From: GCA-2731375 sp964344935 | GTDB taxonomy: Bacteria; Pseudomonadota; Alphaproteobacteria; GCA-2731375 | DNA: 64,000 nt | Direction of reading: 5' to 3' | Assembly (NCBI GenBank): GCA_964344935.1 | Contig: CAYFPL010000004.1 | Location: 504,282 to 568,281, forward strand | Part shown: piece by piece, positions 58,786-64,000 of the stretch | Layout of the letters: every line of letters starts with the position of its first letter | Numbering within the stretch: the stretch's first letter is position 1 | The notes under the pieces: generated by a model | The model's input: the letters and a program-made list of their open reading frames with translations, nothing else | Database searches by the model: none | What the model was told of the DNA's origin: nothing | Translations under genes and position numbers: made by a program

Positions 58786-60833
58786 GTACCGTAATTGGTT
58801 GCGATGTCGGCGGCACGTTCACTGACTTGATCCTGTTGGACGAGGCGGCCGGTCAGGTCAGCATCGCGAAGGTGCCCACCACGCCCGACAACCAGGCCAT
58901 CGGCGTCATGGCCGCTATCAACGCCTCCGGTTCCGATTGCAACAATTTGTCCTTGCTGATCCACGGCACCACAACGACAACCAATGCCCTGTTGGAGAAG
59001 AAGATCGCCAAATGCGGGCTGATCACCACCAAGGGGTTTCGTGATGTCCTGGAACTTGGGCGGCGCACCAGGCCCAATCCCTATGGCCTGATCGGCAGCT
59101 TCGATCCATTGGTCAGCCGTGAATTCCGGTTAGAAGTGGACGAACGGATGGACGCCGATGGCAACGTGGTTACTGCCCTCGACGAGGATGGTGTCAGGTC
59201 GGCGGCCCAGGCATTGGCGGCGGAAGGTTGCGAGAGCCTGGTTATACATTTCCTCCACGCCTACGCTAACGATGCCCACGAGAGGCGGGCGGTTGAGGTC
59301 GCGGCCGAAGTTTGGCCAAACGGGCATATCACCTGCGGCAGCGCTATTCTGGCGGAATTCAGGGAGTACGAACGCGGTGTGGCGGCGGCGGTGAATGCCG
59401 CGGTGCAGCCGGTGTTGTCCCGTTATATGCAACGACTGCGCGACGAGTTGACTGGTGCCGGATATGACCGGGACCTGCTTGTCATGCAGGGCAACGGCGG
59501 TACCGTCTCCTCCGCCATCGTGGCCGACAAGGCCATCAATACAGTGATGTCCGGCCCGGCTTCCGGCGTCATGGCGGCGGCCTATACCGGGGCACGCAGC
59601 GGTTTTGACAACATCATCACCTACGACATGGGCGGGACCTCATCGGACGTGGGGTTGATCAGGGGCGGCATTCCCGCAACCTCGTCAGAGCTTCAGTTGG
59701 AGTACGGCATGCCGGTGCACGTGCCTATGGTAGATGTGCACACCATCGGTGCAGGCGGTGGTTCTATTGCCTTTATCAACGACGCAGGCATGTTGCAGGT
59801 AGGGCCACGTTCCGCAGGGGCTGAGCCGGGACCGATTTGCTACGGCCGGGGCGGCGAGGATCCGACCATCACCGATGCCAACCTCGTTCTGGGCCGCCTG
59901 AACCCGGACGCTCTGTTGGCGGTGGATAATCCGGTGTCCATGGATCATGTGCGCGACCGGCTGGTGGACAGTGTTGGTACGGAATTGGGACTGGACGCCG
60001 TGGAAACGGCGGCAGCCATCCTGCAGATCGGCAATGACCGCATGGCCGGCGCCATCCGCATGGTCAGCCTGGCCCGTGGACATGATCCGCGTGATTTCGC
60101 CCTGTTCGCCTTCGGCGGCGCTGGACCTCTACACGCCGCCGCATTGGCGGCCGAACTGGCCATTCCCAAGGTGTTGATCCCGGCCCGACCGGGCATCACA
60201 AACGCCATCGGCTGTGTCGTGGCGGACGTGCGCCACGACTATGTCAATACGGTCAATGAGCCCTTGGCCTCGGTTGATATGGAGCAAGTCCACGCCATTA
60301 TGGCCCTGCAGATCGCCGAGGGCCGGGCCACCATCGAATCCGAGGGCATTGACCTGGAAGGCGAGGTCCTCGTGCATGCGGCCGAAATGCAATATCAGGG
60401 ACAAAGCCATATGCTGCGCATCCCACTGCAAAGCGCCAACGTGGAGCGAAGCGAAATTCAGGCGGCTTTCGACGAGGCCTATTACAACCGTTTCTCGCTG
60501 CATCTGCCGGAAATTGGCGCGGTTCTCGTGACCCTGCATACCGCTGTCATCGGCCGCCGTGGCGATGTTGCTTTGGCCGCATTGATGGATCCTGAGTTAC
60601 GGGCGGCAGATGTCGCCGGCGCCGAGCGCGGCCGCCGCCAGGTTTGGTTTGGCGGTGATTGGCTTGATACGCCGATCATCGCGCGGGACGCCTTGCCCAT
60701 TGGTGCCCGGTTCACGGGCCCTGCCATTCTGGAACAGTTGGATACCACCATCGTCATCGAACCCGGCAACGAGGTGGAGGTGGATGATGCGGGGAACTTG
60801 TTGATCCAGGTGCCGCCGGCTTTTAAGGGATAA
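58782..60833 (+). CDS. hyuA: Hydantoinase/oxoprolinase family, subunit A
   Basis: A 683-residue ATP-dependent amidohydrolase subunit, starting at GTG overlapping the previous stop. ASKHA-type nucleotide motifs are visible: IGCDVGGTFTDLILLDEAAG at the N-terminus, MGGTSSDVGLIRGG near residue 285, and FGGAGPLHAAALAAEL near residue 445. ASGSDCNNLSLLIHGTTTTTNALLE is typical. With HyuB it opens cyclic amides such as 5-oxoproline, N-methylhydantoin or pyrrolidone-type lactams, using ATP. In this operon it most likely opens the reduced lactam produced by the upstream enzymes. Confidence 0.95.
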   Translation: MSTVIGCDVGGTFTDLILLDEAAGQVSIAKVPTTPDNQAIGVMAAINASGSDCNNLSLLIHGTTTTTNALLEKKIAKCGLITTKGFRDVLELGRRTRPNPYGLIGSFDPLVSREFRLEVDERMDADGNVVTALDEDGVRSAAQALAAEGCESLVIHFLHAYANDAHERRAVEVAAEVWPNGHITCGSAILAEFREYERGVAAAVNAAVQPVLSRYMQRLRDELTGAGYDRDLLVMQGNGGTVSSAIVADKAINTVMSGPASGVMAAAYTGARSGFDNIITYDMGGTSSDVGLIRGGIPATSSELQLEYGMPVHVPMVDVHTIGAGGGSIAFINDAGMLQVGPRSAGAEPGPICYGRGGEDPTITDANLVLGRLNPDALLAVDNPVSMDHVRDRLVDSVGTELGLDAVETAAAILQIGNDRMAGAIRMVSLARGHDPRDFALFAFGGAGPLHAAALAAELAIPKVLIPARPGITNAIGCVVADVRHDYVNTVNEPLASVDMEQVHAIMALQIAEGRATIESEGIDLEGEVLVHAAEMQYQGQSHMLRIPLQSANVERSEIQAAFDEAYYNRFSLHLPEIGAVLVTLHTAVIGRRGDVALAALMDPELRAADVAGAERGRRQVWFGGDWLDTPIIARDALPIGARFTGPAILEQLDTTIVIEPGNEVEVDDAGNLLIQVPPAFKG

Positions 60834-60837
60834 CGCC

Positions 60838-62523
60838 ATGACGGGGACAAACAAACCGGAACTCGATCACGTCACCTTGGCTGTGCTGCAGAATGGCTTG
60901 AACCAGGTCTGCAATGAAATGGACCTGGCTTTCCAGCGCGCCGCCTTCAGCCCCGTGATTGCCGAAGCCATGGATCGTTCCGATGGTATCTATCACCGGG
61001 ACGATGGCGCCCTGATCGCCCAGGGGGAGCTGGGCCTGCCCATCTTCGTCGGCACGATGCAGTTTTCCACCCGTACCGTGATCGCCCAGGCCAAGGACCT
61101 GCGCCAAGGCGATATCTATATCGTCAACGATCCATATCTGGGCGGCACCCATTTGATGGACGTGCGCATGGCCATGCCGTTCTTTTATCAGGGCGAGATA
61201 TTCTGCTGGCTCTCTAACACCGGCCATTGGCGGGATACGGGCGGTGCGGTGCCAGGGGGCTTTTCCGCCAATGCGACGGAAGTGGAACAGGAAGGCCTGC
61301 GCCTGCCGCCAGTGAAATTGTACAAGGGTGGGGAACTGGACGAAGAGATCCAGGCCATCGTCCTCTCCAACATCCGCGTTGCCAACGAAACCCTGGGCGA
61401 CATCAAGGCCCAGGCGGCGGCCTTATGGGTCGGCGAACGCCGCCTGACGGCCCTGTTGGACCGATACGGCCGGGACGTAGTGGAAACCGCCATCGATGAG
61501 ATGCGCACCCGCGCGGCCCGGCAAATGCGGGCCTGCATCGCCCATATTCCGGATGGTGAGTACAAATCCGTGGCCTGCGTGGATTCCGACGGTGTGGTGG
61601 ACGAACCCCTGAAGATCGATCTGACCATCGAGAAACGGCAGGGCGATCTCTATTTCGACCTCTCGAAATCATCGCCACCCTGCAAGGGCCCGATGAATTC
61701 GGTGATCGCAACGACGCGGTCGTCGGTCTACTTGGCGATGAAGCACATCTTTCCAGAGGTACCCATCAACGCAGGCACGTTCGAGCCGCTACACATTGCT
61801 GATCCGACGGGGACTTTTCTTTATGCCGAATATCCCCGCCCGGTGTCGGGCTGTGCCGCGGAGGTGAGCCAGCGCATTGCCGAGGCCGTGTTCGCGGCCC
61901 TGGTGCCGGCGCTGCCCGACCGTCTGTTTGCGGCACCGGCCGGTACATCCGGCAATTTTGCCCTGGGCGGCATCGACCAGCGCCGGGATAAACCGTATGT
62001 AATGTACCTCTTCACCGGTGGCGGCTATGGCGGCAGCGGGCAGGGGGATGGCTTGAGCAACGGCTGTTCCACCATTGGCATTTCCACCATGCAGCCGGTG
62101 GAGGTCTTGGAACAACGCTATCCCGTGCTTTTCCGCGAGTTCGCTCTGCGGGAAGGTTCAGGTGGTGCCGGACGTCAAAGGGGCGGTTTCGGGGTCAATT
62201 ACGCCATCGAATTGCGCCAAGGCTGGGGCCGGGCCTCGTTCGTCATGGATCATGGCCGCTATGGCCCCCAGGGGGTGTTGGGGGGCCAGGACGGCGCCGT
62301 GAACAAGGTTCGCGTGGAACGTCCCGACGGGGTCTATACCCCGCCGCACCTCTCCAAGGATCAGGGCATCGACGTTGCCGAAGGCGATATCATCCATGTT
62401 TCCACCCCCGGCGGCGGCGGTTATGGCGATCCCGCCGAACGCGAGCCGGCTCTGATCGAACGGGACCTGAGCCGTGGCTACTACACGAAAGAGCAGGCTG
62501 ACGCACTCTGGGGCGGTGAATGA
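60838..62523 (+). CDS. hyuB: Hydantoinase/oxoprolinase family, subunit B
   Basis: A 561-residue partner subunit. Signatures are LDLAFQRAAFSPVIAEAMD-like N-terminal region, NDPYLGGTHLMDVRMAMPFF, CWLSNTGHWRDTGGAVPGG, and FREFALREGSGGAGRQRGGFGVNY; the end has VSTPGGGGYGDPAERE. Length is normal for HyuB. It follows hyuA by four bases. HyuA and HyuB form the complete enzyme; subunit B is thought to contribute the amide site and subunit A the ATP site. Last gene of the nine-gene co-directional run that begins at korA. Confidence 0.95.
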   Translation: MTGTNKPELDHVTLAVLQNGLNQVCNEMDLAFQRAAFSPVIAEAMDRSDGIYHRDDGALIAQGELGLPIFVGTMQFSTRTVIAQAKDLRQGDIYIVNDPYLGGTHLMDVRMAMPFFYQGEIFCWLSNTGHWRDTGGAVPGGFSANATEVEQEGLRLPPVKLYKGGELDEEIQAIVLSNIRVANETLGDIKAQAAALWVGERRLTALLDRYGRDVVETAIDEMRTRAARQMRACIAHIPDGEYKSVACVDSDGVVDEPLKIDLTIEKRQGDLYFDLSKSSPPCKGPMNSVIATTRSSVYLAMKHIFPEVPINAGTFEPLHIADPTGTFLYAEYPRPVSGCAAEVSQRIAEAVFAALVPALPDRLFAAPAGTSGNFALGGIDQRRDKPYVMYLFTGGGYGGSGQGDGLSNGCSTIGISTMQPVEVLEQRYPVLFREFALREGSGGAGRQRGGFGVNYAIELRQGWGRASFVMDHGRYGPQGVLGGQDGAVNKVRVERPDGVYTPPHLSKDQGIDVAEGDIIHVSTPGGGGYGDPAEREPALIERDLSRGYYTKEQADALWGGE

Positions 62524-62629
62524 TAGCAACCTGAGGTGGCAAAAAACCATCGCACTGATTGCCAGGGCTATAACCCGTCATTAACCAATTTCCGGCACTC
62601 TCCTCCCAGAAATTAGCGGAGGAACGTGT

Positions 62630-63178
62630 ATGTCCGATTATGATTTCGGACTTTTTTCCTGCCTGGTCGCCGATGACAGCCCCTATTTGCGGACCCTTCT
62701 GTCCGCGTCGTTGCGGGCGCTGGGCGTAGGCAATGTGAAAACAGTCGAGGACGGCGGCGCCGGAATAGAGTTTCTGAAATTGGTGCAGTCGGATCCCATG
62801 AAAGCCGGTATGCAGAACGTGGATATCGTGTTTTCCAACTGGCAGATGAGCCCGGTGGACGGAATGATGCTGTTGCGTTGGGTGCGCCGGCACAAGGAAA
62901 GCACCAACCGCTTCATACCCTTTGTCATGGTCACCGGTTATGCGGACAAGGAAAAGGTCCGTGAGGCCCGGGCCATGGGCGCCACCGAGATGCTGGCCAA
63001 GCCGTTTTCGGTGGTCAATCTGGGTCAGCGCCTGTTGCAGGTGGTGAACAAACCGCGGAAGTTCGTCCACACTTCAAATTATTTCGGCCCTGACCGGCGC
63101 CGCAAGAAACTTGATATTCCGCCCGAGAAGTGCCGCCGCAAAGTCAACGAACGTAATGTGGAGGTGGTTCATGTCTAG
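62630..63178 (+). CDS. Receiver-domain protein with Asn at the phosphorylation site
   Basis: A 182-residue protein. Residues about 8-130 are a CheY-like receiver: acidic pair Asp15-Asp16 (LVADDS), Thr102 (VTGYA) and Lys124 (AKPFS) are kept, but the phosphoacceptor is Asn70 (DIVFSNWQMSP) where family members read SDW. The tail contains a positively charged KKLDIPPEKCRRKVNE segment. It therefore may not be phosphorylated in the usual way, or may bind other partners constitutively. GGAGG precedes the ATG. Its stop overlaps the start of an Hpt protein, its likely partner. Confidence 0.9.
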   Translation: MSDYDFGLFSCLVADDSPYLRTLLSASLRALGVGNVKTVEDGGAGIEFLKLVQSDPMKAGMQNVDIVFSNWQMSPVDGMMLLRWVRRHKESTNRFIPFVMVTGYADKEKVREARAMGATEMLAKPFSVVNLGQRLLQVVNKPRKFVHTSNYFGPDRRRKKLDIPPEKCRRKVNERNVEVVHV

Positions 63179-63752
63179 TTCCGCTGCACAAGCCAAGGCC
63201 GACAAGGTTCCCGGCGTCCGTTTTTACATCATTCGCAACGCCTTGCAGGAGAAAGCCTCTGGCGGCGGTCTCGCACCCGGCGACAAGGGCGGTATCCCGA
63301 TCGAGGCGATCCAGGCGGCCGAAGCCGAATTCAACAAGATGGCCGAGGATTACCCCGACTGGGTGCAAAGTCTGATCGACGAGTTGCTGGAAAACTATCG
63401 GCGCTGCGTGGATACGCCTGAAATCCGCCACGAAAAGGTAGCCGCGATACATGATATCGCCCACGACATGAAAGGGCAGGGGGGGACCTTCGGCTATCCG
63501 TTGATTACGCAATTCGGTGACTCGCTTTTCAAATGCACCCACAAGTCCGAGGAATGCAGCGATAATTTGGTGGAATTGATCAAGGCCCATGTGGACGGCA
63601 TGAAAGCGGTGATCTCCGGCCGGGTCAGTGGCGACGGCGGTGAAATGGGCCAGGAACTGATGGAGTCCCTGCACAGGGCGATCCAGAAATACACCAAGGA
63701 CGATGACGGGGCAGAAGACGGGACAGAAGACACGGACGGTGAAGGCGAATAA
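63171..63752 (+). CDS. Hpt domain-containing phosphotransfer protein
   Basis: A 193-residue protein with an Hpt-like helical core. The phosphorylatable residue is probably His98 in AIHDIAHDMKGQGGTFGYPLI (HxxKG). The N-terminal 60 residues and the acidic tail (DDDGAEDGTEDTDGEGE) are extensions. The ATG at 63171 has an excellent GGAGG site and overlaps the receiver gene by eight bases. It may pass phosphate to or from a receiver; the neighbouring receiver lacks the acceptor Asp, so its real partner may be elsewhere. Confidence 0.83.
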   Translation: MSSSAAQAKADKVPGVRFYIIRNALQEKASGGGLAPGDKGGIPIEAIQAAEAEFNKMAEDYPDWVQSLIDELLENYRRCVDTPEIRHEKVAAIHDIAHDMKGQGGTFGYPLITQFGDSLFKCTHKSEECSDNLVELIKAHVDGMKAVISGRVSGDGGEMGQELMESLHRAIQKYTKDDDGAEDGTEDTDGEGE

Positions 63753-63889
63753 ACCCGCCGGACAGGTCTGATATCCGTACCGTGTCAGAAGCCAAGCAGA
63801 GCTTCACAGGCTGCGGCCCGCAGCGTCAACAGGAGATAGGAAAAGGCAAATTGCACTTTCCGCCATCCCGGTATACATAAGGCGCCCGT

Positions 63890-63966
<77 letters not shown>

Positions 63967-63976
63967 AATCGTCAAA

Positions 63977-64000
63977 CCCCTTTCGCGCAAGCGCGAGGGG
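63977..64000 (+). terminator. Hairpin after tRNA-Pro, cut by window end
   Basis: CCCCT and CGCGC pair with GCGCG and AGGGG around an AA loop, with two extra T in the left arm. It begins 11 bases after the tRNA and is a likely intrinsic terminator; any U-tract would lie beyond base 64000. Confidence 0.55.

Overview
The window looks like a chromosomal stretch from a GC-rich (about 60%) alphaproteobacterium. A Rhodospirillales-type aerobic or microaerobic heterotroph is my best guess, from the ChvI-like DNA-binding domain, the FixK/FNR-type box, the density of CaiB/BaiF CoA-transferases and the carbon-monoxide-dehydrogenase-type molybdenum hydroxylase. Two runs of N (43462-43471 and 44926-44947) show that it comes from a scaffolded draft assembly. 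I see no transposase, integrase, prophage or CRISPR array. The only RNA gene I can support is a tRNA-Pro(TGG) at the right edge.

Layout: 1-3.9 kb holds the 3' end of a 2-oxoacid dehydrogenase E1-beta gene, a frameshifted Hpt gene, a universal stress protein behind a FixK/FNR-like box, an M20 amidohydrolase and a metallo-beta-lactamase-fold hydrolase. 3.9-18.2 kb holds acyl-CoA and small-molecule genes: two CaiB/BaiF transferases, an enoyl-CoA hydratase, a TauD-type dioxygenase, a ketopantoate-reductase-like enzyme, an SDR, malate synthase, and a tight three-gene operon (PLP enzyme, octopine-dehydrogenase-like enzyme, 3-hydroxyacyl-CoA dehydrogenase). 18.2-29.7 kb is mixed: small proteins, a TetR regulator with a likely operator next to an MFS-acyltransferase fusion, a free-standing ChvI-like DNA-binding domain, a flavin monooxygenase-like protein, hydrolase, SDR, TetR, LLM oxidoreductase and a third CoA-transferase. 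29.8-33.0 kb is a single giant SAM/adenylate cyclase/ATPase/TPR signalling protein. 33.1-39.0 kb is a beta-oxidation-type group: FlK-like thioesterase, thiolase, acyl-CoA dehydrogenase, CoA-transferase and a crotonase-fold protein. 39-46 kb has a flavin oxidoreductase, a cytochrome P460, the IorAB indolepyruvate:ferredoxin oxidoreductase and a second dioxygenase. 46.2-48.3 kb has a cold-shock protein, a cyclase-family hydrolase and a secreted FG-GAP-repeat protein.

The most interesting region is 48.6-62.5 kb, nine co-directional genes with mostly overlapping or near-overlapping ends. KorAB (2-oxoglutarate:ferredoxin oxidoreductase) and an adrenodoxin-reductase-type ferredoxin/NADP reductase come first. 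They are followed by a molybdenum hydroxylase (FAD subunit plus fused FeS/Mo subunit), a homologue of 6-hydroxynicotinate reductase, a UPF0280/ApbE-like protein and the two subunits of an ATP-dependent hydantoinase/oxoprolinase. Read together, they suggest ring hydroxylation, ferredoxin-driven ring reduction and ATP-dependent lactam opening of an N-heterocycle, in an organism that makes its own low-potential ferredoxin. This pathway is an inference; the substrate cannot be read from sequence.

The right edge carries a receiver-domain protein whose phosphoacceptor Asp is replaced by Asn, followed by an Hpt protein, then tRNA-Pro and a hairpin cut by the window end.
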